64,000 nucleotides of DNA from Anas platyrhynchos (Eukaryota; Chordata; Aves; Anseriformes; Anatidae): contig NC_092613.1 in NCBI RefSeq assembly GCF_047663525.1, positions 2,691,501-2,755,500 on the forward strand. The letters run 5' to 3'. Below are positions 48,642 to 59,849 of this stretch, one piece after another. Each line of letters begins with the position of its first letter. Positions within the stretch are counted from its first letter, which is position 1. The position numbers and the translations under genes are program-made. The notes beneath the pieces are model-generated. The model did not search any database. It was given only the letters and a program-made list of their open reading frames with translations, and was not told the DNA's origin.

Positions 48642-50479
48642 CTATGGAAAGATTCGATACATTAACAGAAAACATAACCCAGTCATCCAGTTCAACACCA
48701 GCATGCGAAGAGAGATCTCAGGAACACCAGAATGTCTAGACAAGAAGGAAGGTTTCTCTGGAGCAAGCCCATTCACTGACAAAGACACAACATTAGCTGC
48801 AATCTTAATAATCTCTGGTAGTCCAGTACCTCCAAAGGAACAAAAGAATATGTAAATTTTCCTGAAAACAGGAAAAAAACAGTAAAGATTCACATTATGT
48901 AAATGAAAAAAACTTCCCAGAAATCACTGAAAGTTCATTTATTCATCTGTTCCAAACGAATCTGTCCCATAAAGTGTTGTTCACCAAGGACGAATGCCAG
49001 CAACAGAAAGTTGATCACCACACACAGTAGCCAAGCAAAGCTCTCCTGCACTGTAACTGTAGTCACTTATTTTAACGTAGATTTCTTTTCATTAAATCCC
49101 CTGTCAGCAACTAAGTACAGAACAGGGAAATGAGCAGCATGTGCAGGGCAAAGTTCAACAGTTTACAATTTGTTTAAATTTTTGCAACCTAATGTCCAGG
49201 CCAACTGATTATTGAGTAACAGTTACAAGATAGCAGCACAGTCTGCAGGCAAAAAGAAAACTCTTGCATTCTTCTGAAAGGTTGCCTTCAGGTCATTCTT
49301 AAATGCAATGTAACTAAAACTGCAGTAAGAACTGCATTGTGAACTCAGGACAGAGACAAAATGGCATTTGATAGCAAATTACTTTCCATCGTGAAATTTC
49401 AACAGGGAAGCCTGTAAGAACACACCTATGAGCAATCAACATTAAAACACAAAAAAAGTGGTTCTGCTACCACTCCTCCTGCCTGCCACAAAGGATGAGC
49501 CTTACAATATCAAGAGCAGCAGATAGGGCTGAAGAAAAGATACAAAGAAATAGCAGAACAAGGAAATAGCAGGTAGTGTGAGAATCCCATTGTTCCAGAC
49601 ATTTAGCCTTGACAAAACACTGCTGATGTAATAAGAGTATCTTTGAGGTCTTGCTTTGCCTCTAGTTTCTGAGATGGGAAGACTCGAACCTAGATCAAAC
49701 CAACACTTCTCCTGGAGTCACAGTTTAGCAATGCATTGCCCTGAAAGCACAGGCTGAGAACCATCACAGAGAAACTCAAGGAGCTTGACCAATATACCCA
49801 GCTCACAGCTGAAAATGGAAATCAGGCCCCCAACCCCCTTTTGCTTTATGTACTACCTTGACATCAGTAACAGCTCACAAATCCAGTGTGCTGCTTCACC
49901 CAGTGCAACACCTTGCCCTGCTAAGTCTGTTGCTGTACTGCAATAATCACCTAACTTCACACAGGTTTTCTCTGCATGTGCCTCACAGTACTTTCTGCAT
50001 TTTAAAAACACAGGTCCATTTTGCTCACTTGAGAACAAGCTGACAAGCACTGAGCAATATGTTATTTAAACTTAGATTGGCTTTGCTGTAACCCATCCTG
50101 GCTGCAGACACGGGACAAATCAGCCATAAATGTACGTATGTATATACCATTGTTATAAATGAGGTCTCAACTCATTATGAATTTTGTAATATTTATAAAA
50201 CAAATATTTCTAAAAGGTATAAAAGGCAAGGAAACAGTGCTGGGTGTGCAGGGAGTCTACACTCCACCGACACGCACAAACAAACATCAAACATTCTAAA
50301 CATACAGAGCATCGCTTTACATACTAAACGCAACTATGCCTATACATATGTACGATCAGAAAAGGTAACAAACAATCCTCCAAGTTTCACGACTCAACAG
50401 TCTCCATTTTCCACTCCTTTTCTTGATTACATACAAGTCTCCATTTTCCATTCCCTTTATACAATATGTCTTGCTTTAA
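48642..50479. other. part of C6orf89 intron 1
   Basis: Non-coding as far as can be seen; no exon or repeat family was recognised. Confidence 0.5.
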
Positions 50480-50936
50480 GTTGTCAAGCAACTCGGTCTT
50501 CAGGCCTTATGTATCCCATTCTTCCCGGATCAAAGAAAAGCAGATCCATCTCCTTTTCAAGGCCAATAGGGTCTGGGTCAAAAGGCACGTCCAGGTCAGC
50601 AGGGGGCATAACAGCAAAGGCCTGCGATGGCTGTAGCAGCAGAGGTGCCCATGGCGTAGCAGTTGGATCAGTAAAGGAGCCCGCAGCTCACTCACTATCT
50701 GGGAAACCACACGTGTCTGACTGTGGTCCCACAGGGCTCTTTAAGGCCTCAGAGACTGCTCGCCAGGTGCCGAGCAATCCCACTGCAACCTCGTTGCTTT
50801 TAGTTGCAGAGTCCCACAACTTGACCTCAGTTTGGTTCCATATTTCAGGCTCATAAACTGTCTGATTGTTAATAAGGAGAACAAGCTGTAAGGTTACCAG
50901 GACAGCCTTTGTTCCTAAGGATGTATGATTCCCCAT
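50480..50936 (-). mobile_element. endogenous retrovirus gag remnant
   Basis: It follows the LTR on the minus strand. An ATG at 50936 opens a frame that starts MGN, the N-myristoylation form usual for retroviral matrix proteins. After a break, the sequence near 50520-50620 encodes an acidic, Pro-rich segment (PPADLDVPFDPDPIG) like a gag spacer. The frame is interrupted and the element stops at about 50480; no pol or env follows. Assignment rests on position next to an LTR and on general gag features, not on a recognised family. Confidence 0.4.
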
Positions 50937-50959
50937 AATGTGCAACTGCTTACCAGCGA

Positions 50960-51500
50960 GAGGCAGTTATGTGCACGGGTCCGCTTCTCTCAGCTTGAGG
51001 TTCTCTCCAGCTCCGGTGTGCCTATTTCCAGCGACTTTCTGTACGAGCTTCTCTGAGCGGTTTGCTGAGTTTGGCCGAACCTATCTTCATGAGGCAATCA
51101 AAGTGCCTGTTCCCATCCTGGTCTCCATTCTGCCAGCCTGTTCCTCTTCACTTCTTTTTCCTGCTTCTTTATTGAAGACGTAACTTAATCATGTTGCCTT
51201 TTTTATCTTGAGGGCAGGCTCCCCTCTTATACCCTTCTCCCCACAGCAGTTCTTTTCAAAACACCTTTTCATTGGTCAAACAACTTTGAATGCAACAACA
51301 ACAGCAAACACCCAGAAACATCCATGCCTTAATGGCTGGAGAACAAGAGACCAGCTGGAGAACAAGAAAACGGAGACTGCATGGAGTCTCCTGAATCACC
51401 CTTCTTTGTTCCCTCTAAACTCTTTTATATTCCTGATGGCCTCATCGTTAAGAGTCTAATGTTATCTCAACCACGGGGTTTTCCAACCCCCATGGCCACA
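50960..51500 (-). mobile_element. retroviral LTR in C6orf89 intron 1
   Basis: Read on the minus strand it has the parts of an LTR in order: a start TGTGGCCATG near 51500, a TATA box (GGGTATAAGAGG, about 51228-51240), then AATAAA at 51168-51173 about 55 bases later, and a leader leading to the gag-like ATG. It is in the same orientation as C6orf89. The 3' boundary and primer-binding site could not be fixed. It contains a short direct repeat (CTGGAGAACAAGA twice, about 51336-51367). Confidence 0.5.
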
Positions 51501-53339
51501 TTCCCAAATCTCATCCTTTTTTATTAATGTCAACCATTTTCTGGACACGAATTACCACTCCATATATAACACCATGAAGTAAGATCATCTTGTTGGCAAC
51601 CAAACTTGAAATCTGCTTTGCCTTTCAAGAACTGGCTGACAGTTCTCCTCCTAAACCCTGGGTTTCTAGAAGTCAGAACTCAAGCAATGACATTTCTAAT
51701 GATTTTCTTCAATAGTAAGGTGTAGTTTTGGGGGAGGAGCGGTGAAGAAAAAAAAATCAGTATTACTACTAACTTCAGCAACTACTTCTCTCTCCCAAGA
51801 TCAAGTCCATGTTCTGCTCTTTGCACATCTATGTGGTCACATGGTGAATCAGGAAAATTACCTGGCTGAAAAACAACCCATATTTGTTTAGTCAGCAACT
51901 GCCTAGGCATCCAGCTCAAGTAGTTAATGTCAGATGTTACATTAATTTATTAGTTAAAATAAATTGCATTATATCTGATTTCAGCCCTAGAAACAACAAA
52001 AGAGTCAAATTGACATTTTAAATCAAACACCAAGCATGCAAGAAGAACATGTTGCACTACACTGCCAGGTTAATTAGTTCCTGGTCCTGTTCTGCCACCT
52101 TTCCTAGCATTCTAGGCAAATATTTGTCCCAGATCTTACTACCCGAGCAGCTTCATGGGCTGGCAAAACTACTCCAAGGCAGGTTTGATCAACATCTTAT
52201 TATGGAACGTAAGCTCTCCAAGGCAGGGACCTTTTCTTCTGGTCTGTAAAGCACCTGGCATGCATTTGGTTCTATAAAAACAATTCATTGCTTTACTAAC
52301 TCTTTCATTTATGTAATACCCCAATTCATAAAAGAAGCAAGAGCCAGCACATCTGCATGATATTAAATCCTTCTTTTTTTTCCAGCTTTTAGAATTACAG
52401 TGGTTGCCTTGACACTACAATTGGTATGCTAAATGGTCTGAAAGGTTACCTAGCTTCCTCTTTTACTCCCATGTGCCAAAGCTTTTTTTGCATGTGAAGC
52501 TCTCCCATGCTGAATTCCAACAGATTCAGTGAGCTTCCTCTGTGTGCAGAATCTCTCCTGAGCCACTTAAAACAATTATCCCTACAGAAATGCTGTCAGA
52601 CATGACAGTTTCCCCCTTTCCAAATAGCATAGGCATCCTACTATACTAAAACGCTGAGACACATTTTAGTTCTCCCCACCTCTACATTTGTATTCAGCTC
52701 TGAGCAAGTATGTTTGAGGACAATGCCTGCAAGTCACAGGCGGTCATTTAAAAACCCTGTATAGTTTGTTGACAAATTCAACAGTAATCCATGTTTTCAG
52801 CTAAGAAATAAGGCATTATCCTAAGACACTGCTTTGAGAACAGATAGCTTTATAAATAATAATACATTATATTCCTTCCCATCAGCACAATAAGACTAAC
52901 AAAATAATAATAAGAGACTACTGTATCCACTTAGCTGTTACACAATGAGTCCTTCCACACAGCAACCTCTCAGAGGCAGGCGTTTTAAACTAGAGAACCC
53001 ATATGGTTAGTGCTATTTTTTATGAACTCCACCAACCCAAGAGGAATAAGCAGCCCCTCTCTGCTGGCCAATCCACAAACAGAATTAGCAGCAGATCTTG
53101 TCCTGAAAGGTTTCCATTCAGGCACCCAGTCCGAGCAGCAAACTCTATACAGGGCTTTGCAGAGAATATGCTCTGCCTCCATGACGTACACTGGAGCGTT
53201 TGGACTGAGGCTTTAAAAAGACAAATATTTAGAAAGAAATGCTATTAGAGAAGTCTTTAAATGGGAACAGCAGTTTTCATTGCCATCTGGTAAACCCGAA
53301 ATAGCAATATACGAGAAAAATTTTAACCTGCTTTAACAC
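51501..53339. other. part of C6orf89 intron 1
   Basis: No gene or repeat family was recognised. Confidence 0.5.
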
Positions 53340-53369
53340 CATTTCTGCTGCCCCCTGTACAGGGGAGAA

Positions 53370-53900
53370 GGGGAGGGGGCGGCGGCGAGCCCTGGCCTGT
53401 AAGTTCCCCGCCCTCTCCGGGAAGGAGCCTGCATCCCACCGCTACGTTAACACGGTATCGCCCTTATTTATTTCTAAGAACCTCCGTCCAGGTTTTAACA
53501 AATAAACAAACAGAAGCAGAAATCACCCCAATCCCCGCAGCCGGGAGCCGAAGCGCGGAGGCGGGGGTGGGGCGCATTCGCGCCTCAGGCCCAGGGGAGC
53601 CCCCTCCGGCCTGCCCGGGCCACGACCACCGGAGGGGGCTGAGGGCCCGCTCGCCCAGCGCTGGGCTCTCGCCCCAGAGCTCCCAGCACCCCGCTGCCCA
53701 CCCCGCTTGCCGCCCCCTGCCTCACCCGGCGGCCGTCCCTCTCCGCCGCCCGGCTCCGGGCTCCTCCCGCCCGCGGTGGGGGCGGGCCGAGGGGCCGCGC
53801 CGCTGCTTCCTGCTTCCGGCCCGGCCCAGCACCGCCGCGGGGAGCATCTCCGGCTGCCCCGGGCGCCCAGCGCTAGTCAGAGCCTGGGACTGTCCTGAGC
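53370..53900 (-). promoter_or_regulatory. C6orf89: CpG island and promoter of C6orf89
   Basis: Very GC-rich with dense CpG, the only true CpG island in the window. It has a GC box (GGGGGCGGG near 53778) and, on the minus strand, an ETS-type core CCGGAAG at 53813-53819 followed by AGGAAG. This is a common housekeeping promoter layout. In human this kind of island is shared head-to-head with PPIL1, but no PPIL1 exon was seen on the other side here. Confidence 0.7.
53726..53800 (-). other. C6orf89: candidate C6orf89 non-coding exon 1
   Basis: On the minus strand GCCGCCGG is followed by GTGAGG at 53720-53725, a good donor just downstream of the ETS and GC boxes. Exon 2 has about 19 bases of 5' leader after its acceptor, so a non-coding first exon is required. 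The 5' edge is a guess. Confidence 0.4.
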
Positions 53901-54160
53901 ACCCTCGAGACAGTCCCCACCACCCACCGGGGCCCAGTTCCCCCTGAGACCACCCACCCAGCAGCCACTTGACACCAAAACCACCCTGAGGTCCCCCCAG
54001 CGCCCTGAGAACCCCCAAAGACCCTCCCAGCACCCACCGGCGTCCACAGCGCCCCGAGACACGCCACCGCCAACAACCTCTCCCGGGCACCCCAATCACC
54101 CTATTTGCGTTCCTGCACCTGATGTCGCAGCACTCCCGATACCCTCCTCCAACCCCACGC
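53890..54160. repeat. C-rich low-complexity tract
   Basis: The plus strand is rich in C and A and poor in G and T, built from loose repeats of CCACCCACC, CCCCCAGCGCCCTGAGA and similar. It lies between the CpG island and the ERVL LTR. Confidence 0.6.
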
Positions 54161-54191
54161 ATCTCTAATCCTTGCTTCAAACCCTGCCCCC

Positions 54192-54769
54192 TGCGGTGGT
54201 TTAACCTGGCCGGCAGCTAAACAACACACAGCCGTTCGCTCACCCTCCCCACTCCCTCTCTGGGACAGGGGAGAGAAGCGGGAAAGTGAAGCCTGTGAGT
54301 TGAAATAAAGACAGTTTATTAAGACAGGAAAATAATAATTATAATAATAACAATAATGATGATAACAGTACTACTACTGATAATGTGTACGAAACAAGTG
54401 ATGCACAATGCAATTGCTCACCACCCGCTGACTGATGCCCAACCTAACCCCGAGCAGTCTGGCCCCCCTTCCCCGGCTAGCCACCCCTATATATTGTTTA
54501 GCATGACGTCAGATGGTATGGAATACCCCTTTGGCTAGTTTGGGTCAGCTGTCCTGGGTCTGTCCCCTCCTAGCTCCAGCTGCACCCCCAGCCTGCAAGT
54601 TGGCAAGACAGAGCAAGAAGCTGAGACGTCCTTGGCTTGGTGTAAGCACTGCTCTGCAACAATTAAAACGTCGGGGTGTTATCAGCACTCTTCTCATCCT
54701 AAGCCAAAACACAGCATTCTACCAGCTACTAGGAAGAAAATTACCTCTGTCCTAACTGAAACCAGGACA
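54192..54769 (-). mobile_element. ERVL-type LTR (3' LTR of the adjacent element)
   Basis: On the minus strand it starts TGTCCTGGTTTCAG and ends TTAAACCACCGCA, a layout known from a widespread avian ERVL LTR family. It contains CCAAAGGGGTATTCCATACC, a TGACGTCA-like site (CTGACGTCATG), TATATA, an (ATT)n microsatellite and AATAAA. A purine-rich tract (AATAAGGGGTGGATAG) lies directly 5' of it, as expected of a 3' LTR. Confidence 0.85.
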
Positions 54770-56385
54770 TCTATCCACCCCTTATTCCATACCATTTATG
54801 TCATGCTCAGGTTACACTCTTTCCCATACATTCTAATTAATCACCATTTTCATCTAGGGTATATAGTAATCATGGTAGTGATGACATACAGTATTATATA
54901 GTAATTAACATGATAGAATTCAATTCATGGGCTATTCTCACTCAGTATTAAATCCCCTTGAGGTACACACCGGACCTGTCCATTCTTTTGCATCACCCAC
55001 CAAGTGTATCCAGGTCCCTGAGCAAAAGGAATTCCACAAATGGGTTTGCTTTTTCCTGAGGCAGGAGTAGCCCAGACTGTTTTACCCAGCATATTTCTTA
55101 CGTGCACTACAGGAGCTTTATCCCCATCTACAGTACGTAACAGGTTTGATTGGGCAGGTTCAGCTCCGTTGGCAGATCCCCTAGTATTGACTAACCAGGT
55201 GGCCTTTGCCAAATGCGTATCCCAATTTTTGAATGTCCCAGCACCCATTGCTTTCAATGTAGTCTTTAACAGTTCATTGTACCATTCAATTTTCCCGGAT
55301 GCTGGTGCATAAAAGGGTGATACACCCACTCAATACCATGTTCTTTGGCCCAAGTGTCTATAAGATTGTTTCGGAAATGAGTCCCATTGTCTGAATCTAT
55401 TCGTATTGCGATAGCAGGTAGCGATTCGTATTGAGATAGCAGGTAGCGATTGGCACCTGCTGTTCTTTGACCCTCAGCAACCCCACAACAGAGGGGTCCT
55501 CTGAGAGACCAGGCAAGGTAGACAACTGTTTAACGCCCTCTGTCTCAAAGACAGATATACCAAAAGCCCAATGGAACCCTTTTGGGTCCTTGAAATATCC
55601 TCTTCTAAGATAGTCTATGCCAAGGATACACGGAGCATCTGGGCCAGTCACAATACGGTGCTTTTCCCACTCTTTCCCAGTCAGACTCACTTAAGCCTCC
55701 AATACAGTCAACTGCTGAGATCCTTCCGTCACTCCATAAATACAAATGGGCTCTGGCCCTTTATAGCTTGATGGCATTATAGTACATCGTGCACCAGTGT
55801 CTACTAAAGCCTTATATTTCTGTGTGTCTGACGTGCCAGGCCATCGAATCCACACAGTCCAATAAACTCGATTGTCCCTTTCCTCCCCCTGGCTGGAGGC
55901 AGGGCCCCCCTAATCCTGGTCAGAATCTTCTTCATTTCTGTGTTTGAAGGACTGTCTGCTGGAAGTTGGAGCAGCAAACTTTTCAGAGAATCCCTTTTTC
56001 CCAATTGTTTTCTTTTGCAACTCACGTACCTGTGCCTCTAGGGTCGTGGTAGATTTTCCATCCCACTTTCTCATGTCCTCTCCACGGTCTCATAAGTAAA
56101 AGCACAGTGTGGCATGGGGTGAGTACCCACCATATCGTCTTCCTCGTGTGAATGAATGCTTACCCCTGATAGCTGAGACACTGGTTTGTACAGGTGGGGG
56201 GGAAAATAATCTCTCTTCAAGTTGGTGATCCTTTTCAGAAATTTTCTCCCAAGTGTTCTCTTTTAGTTGGTGGACACTGGTTTGCTCAGGTGTGGAGGAA
56301 GATAGATTCTCTTTAAGTGGGTGGAACTCTTCAGAAAGTTTCTCCACAGCTGAGACGCAGGCCTGTGAGAGTCCTTGCTGCAACG
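54770..56385 (-). mobile_element. defective ERVL-type internal region (integrase, protease, gag-like pieces)
   Basis: An old, broken retroviral interior on the minus strand. From its 3' side: an integrase remnant (about 54930-55410) that keeps an Asp in DNGTHF and a Glu in GKIEWYN; then, with no reverse transcriptase in between, a protease remnant (about 55450-55860) with the active-site motif VDTGA near 55790-55804 and an in-frame stop; then a gag-like, Gln/Glu-rich stretch (about 55860-56385) with stops and frame changes. No env frame lies between integrase and LTR. The 5' end is lost at a CR1 fragment. It cannot encode working proteins. Confidence 0.75.
55401..55450. repeat. 25-bp tandem duplication at the integrase-protease junction
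   Basis: Two adjacent copies start with TCGTATTG and end with AGGTAGCGAT; they differ at one base (C to A). They sit exactly where the ERV reverse transcriptase region is missing. Confidence 0.85.
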
Positions 56386-57175
56386 TCCTTTTAGGTAGTT
56401 GTAGAGAGCGATGAGGTCTTCCCTCAGCCTCCAGACTAAACAACCCCAGCTGCCTTGGATACTCCTCATAACTCATCTTCTAATTCCTTCCCAGATGTTG
56501 GTCTTCTCTGAATTTGTTCCAGCAACTCAATAACTTTCTCGTAGTGAGTGCCCTAAACTGAACACAGTACATGAAGTGTGGTCTCACAAGTGCTGTGTAC
56601 ACGGGGGCAAGGGCAAGGGGAGTCCTAGGGGATGACCACACTATTTCTGATGCAGGCCAGGAAGCCTTTGGCTTTATTGGCCACCTGAGCACCCTGTTCT
56701 CTCTTGTTCAGTTAGCTGCTGACCAGTACCCCCAGCTCCTTTTCTGCTGGGCAGCCTTCCAGGCGCTCTTACCCAAGTCTGTGTTGCTGCATGAAATTGT
56801 TGTGACCTAAGTGCAGAACTAGTGTTTAGCCCCAGCCCATCAATGCAGCTGGATAGGTCCCTCTGCAGAGCCTTTCTACCGTCAGGCAGATCAACACTCC
56901 TGCCCAACCTGGTGTTGTCTGCAAATGGACTGAGGGTGCACTTGATCCCCTCATCAAAAGCATTGATAAAAATGCTAAACAAAACTGGTCCTGGTCCAGA
57001 GACCTGGGGAACACCACTGGTGATGGGTCACCAAGTGGATGGAACTCCATTCACAGTGACCCTTTGGGCCTGGCCATCCAGCCAGGTTTCTACACAGCAA
57101 GCAGTACATCTGTCCAAGCCATGAGCAGACAGTTTCTTCAGGTGAATGATGTGGGAAACAGTATCAAATGTTGCT
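56386..57175 (-). repeat. CR1 LINE fragment, longest in the window
   Basis: It reads in reverse from TAGGTAGTTGTAGAGAGCGA through CTAAACTGAACACAGTAC, CAGTACCCCCAGCTCC and GGTGTTGTCTGCAAATGGAC to CAGTTTCTTCAGGTGAATG and the GTGGGAAACAGTATCAAATG block. It is missing the last 300 or so bases of the 3' end. It abuts the ERV interior directly. Confidence 0.9.
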
Positions 57176-58287
57176 GGGATAACAAAATCAATATTTCATG
57201 CCTTTCTAGCATTTCTCTCAATGAGACATTCATTTCAGAGTTTGAAGAGGAGGATTTGAGAGCAGTAACATTTGCTTTATGCAACACCTTTGGGCACAAA
57301 GTCAATCCTCTTTTATAGACCTATTTCCAGTGAAATGGAACAGGCATTTCTCTCTATTTGCTGCTCCATGAAGCCTTTTCTTTTGCAGATCACTGTTTGG
57401 GGCCCTGTTCAAGCCCTCTGTTCTTTCCCTGGAGCAGCAAAGTTGAATGGTTTGAAGGTATTGCTGCATTTGCTGCCATCTAACGGGAGAATATAGCCTC
57501 GGCGGCCTCAACTCCTTACATTTATGTGGCAGATACAAATGTTTCTGTAGTAGCAGGATTGTGCAGGAAAAGCAGCAACAGCTGCATGCAATGTGAGCAA
57601 AGGGAAAAGGGAATCTGTTGTCGAACTTCAGCACATGGCCAGTTTTGTACAGTGCCTGTGCAGTCAGGAACCATTACAGAGCCGGTGAAAGGAGCCCAGT
57701 TGGGTTGATCAGGCTGAAATGGTGCGTCTCTCATCACAGATCAGACTTGCAAAGTGTGTTTTATGTTGTTTTAAGATAAAACAGTAGAAACAGTGAAGAT
57801 GGGCACAAACAAATCCTGTTACGGACATCCAGAATCCAGCCACAGCCCTAAGCTAAGCCAAGTAAACTCTTCCTGGGTAGTTGCATTTTTCAGGCTTGTC
57901 CCACAATGCAACAAGTAATAAAACCATTCTATAATGAAATATGGTAGAAGGTGATCACCATGGAGTGGTATCATATATTGCATTAAGCAAATAAAGTTCT
58001 TTAAAAATCAGGGCCAGTGGAGAATGGCCACTTGCAAAAGGATGGACTTGGGAAGGACTCTTAGGGGATGGGGGCTTTGGTGATACAGAGGTATTGGGGC
58101 ACTGCAAAGGGGATGGCACGTCTAAGAGAGCTATCAGCACTGATGCTGCTTCTTCAGCTTGTTATAAATGATGAGAACTGCTTTGTATCAAAATTGCCTA
58201 GCTTTGGATTATTTACTAGCACAAGAAGGAGAAGTCTGTGGAAAATTTAGCTTTAGTAATTGCTGTTTAAAGATTGATAAAAAGGGT
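57176..58287. other. intergenic, nothing recognised
   Basis: No gene or repeat family was recognised. It separates the CR1 fragment from the plus-strand LTR. Confidence 0.5.
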
Positions 58288-58678
58288 GTTTCTTCCTAGT
58301 AGCTGATAAAATGTTATGTTCAGGTTTAGGATGAGAAGAATGTTAATAATATGCTGATGTTTTAATTGTTTTTAATTGTTACAGAGCAGGGCTTACACCA
58401 AGCCAAGGACCAAGCCAAATTCAGCTTCTCACTGTCCTGCCAGCAGGCAGGCTGGGAGGAGGGCCGGACTGCTCGGGGTTAGGTTGGGCATCGGACAGCA
58501 GTGGTGAGCAATTGCATTGTGCATCACTTGTTTCGTATACATTATTACTAGTAGTAATATTATCATCATTATTATTGTTATTATTATTATTATTATTTTC
58601 TTGTTATCTCAACTCACAGGCTTCACTTTCCCATTTCTCTCTCCCATCCCAGAGAAGGAGAGGGGGGGAGGTGAGCGA
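58288..58678 (+). mobile_element. ERVL-type LTR, partial, same family as 54.2 kb but inverted
   Basis: It aligns by eye with the minus-strand LTR: TTTCTTCCTAGTAGCTG, GCTTACACCAAGCCAAGGAC, CTGCTCGGGGTTAGGTTGGG, GTGAGCAATTGCATTGTGCA, an (ATT)n run, and CAACTCACAGGCTTCACTTT. About 27 bases of the 5' end, part of the middle and about 50 bases of the 3' end are missing. Confidence 0.85.
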
Positions 58679-59447
58679 TCAAACACAAACCTGGAAGGAT
58701 ATGGAATGGGATTTATTTTCATGGCTGCCTGGTGGACCATGGGTTAAAAGAGTGTTATTTTTATTGTTATGTGGTGTAAAGATGCTATTGTTTATACCTT
58801 GTATGATACCTTGTCTTACATTATTAATACGCCGGGTGATAAATAGTATGTTGGTAATAACTTCATTAAAAAAGGAAGGGAATATGTCAATTATGATGCT
58901 TAAGAATTGGACCCTCCAAGAACGGACTGATGAAATCCAGTTAACAACAGAAGAGACACGAATTGTTGATATTAAAAAGAAGATAAGGGATTGTGAGGAA
59001 TGTGTTAACAATTCGTGTCCATAAAGAACAATTCTGTTTGAATCCTGTCTGCCTCTGGGTCCTGCACTGGCAATTTAATTCTTGAACCACAGATGCAGTG
59101 TGTCCCAGTCTCCCCCTCATTCTAGTCAATTTATCACGTCTTCAGAAAACACTCCCTAAATTTATGAACCTGTTTGCTTTTGTTATTCCGGACTTCTATT
59201 TCTAACAGTTACAGCCTTTTTTCCTGTTTTCTTCGAGATTAACTTAACACTGCTATAGATGTGTCTGTGAATGGCTGGGGAAGAATGTTTTAATTACTCG
59301 TGAAGCATCAAATAAGAAAGCTGTTTGTGTTTGATGTCTGGGAGTTTCAGAACAACTGATAACAACTAGTGACTGTTATGGGATACTATGAGGATCCTTG
59401 GTATCTGGCCAGGGTGGCCAAGAGATTAAGAGGAAGAAAAAAGAAGC
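58679..59447 (+). mobile_element. endogenous retrovirus env 3' remnant
   Basis: An open stretch at about 58690-59022 encodes the membrane-spanning end of a retroviral envelope protein: a WLPGGPWVK motif before a hydrophobic span (LFLLLCGVKMLLFIPCMIP) and a cytoplasmic tail ending in Cys-rich residues. Everything upstream of this in the provirus is missing, so no working envelope protein can be made. An ATG frame that starts within the older LTR at 58512 is accidental. A purine-rich tract (about 59423-59446) precedes the LTR. Confidence 0.6.
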
Positions 59448-59849
59448 TGAAGGACGGTTGGGAGACAAGACCTGCAGAGAGTGTACAGAGAGTGTTCCAT
59501 AAACTTGGAATACTGCCAAGTGAGTACAAAGGTGAGAGGAAGACTACGAGCCTTCATCATGAAAGACCCCTAGAGACCCCCAGAGGAGACTGATGCGCAT
59601 GCTCCAGTAGGAGGAACTGGACCCCGGAAGCTAATTATAATAATCTATTTTTTTTTTAGAAGTAGTAATGAATATGTATTAGTCTAGGTGCATAAAAATC
59701 AGCTGCTTGATGTAACTGGTGTGCGTCCTGGTGGAGCGGAGACTCCCGGTGCACCCAGCGCTGTTTGCTTACCTCTATTCCTTTATATTCTTTTAATAAA
59801 TCCTATTTTTTTATTTAATCCTAATTTGAATCCTGAGCCATTTATAACA
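59448..59849 (+). mobile_element. retroviral LTR, 3' LTR of the env remnant
   Basis: It ends TTTATAACA at 59849 and carries AATAAA at 59795-59800 with a short U5. The start is placed after the purine-rich tract; an alternative start is TGTTATGGG at 59374, which would give matching TGTTA and TAACA ends. It is unlike the ERVL LTRs nearby, so a second retrovirus family is present. Confidence 0.55.

Noticed and set aside
50509-50856. 115-codon plus-strand frame
   Set aside because: It is antisense to the gag-like remnant and resembles no known protein.
53567-54180. Long Pro/Gly/Arg-rich frames in the CpG island on both strands
   Set aside because: GC-rich sequence is poor in stop codons. The frames overlap on both strands and have no motif.
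56090-56476. 128-codon minus-strand frame
   Set aside because: It is a chance fusion of CR1 sequence and ERV gag-like sequence.
58512-59024. 170-codon plus-strand frame that includes the env membrane span
   Set aside because: Its ATG lies in an older ERVL LTR and the first third is LTR and microsatellite sequence. Only the later part is env-derived.
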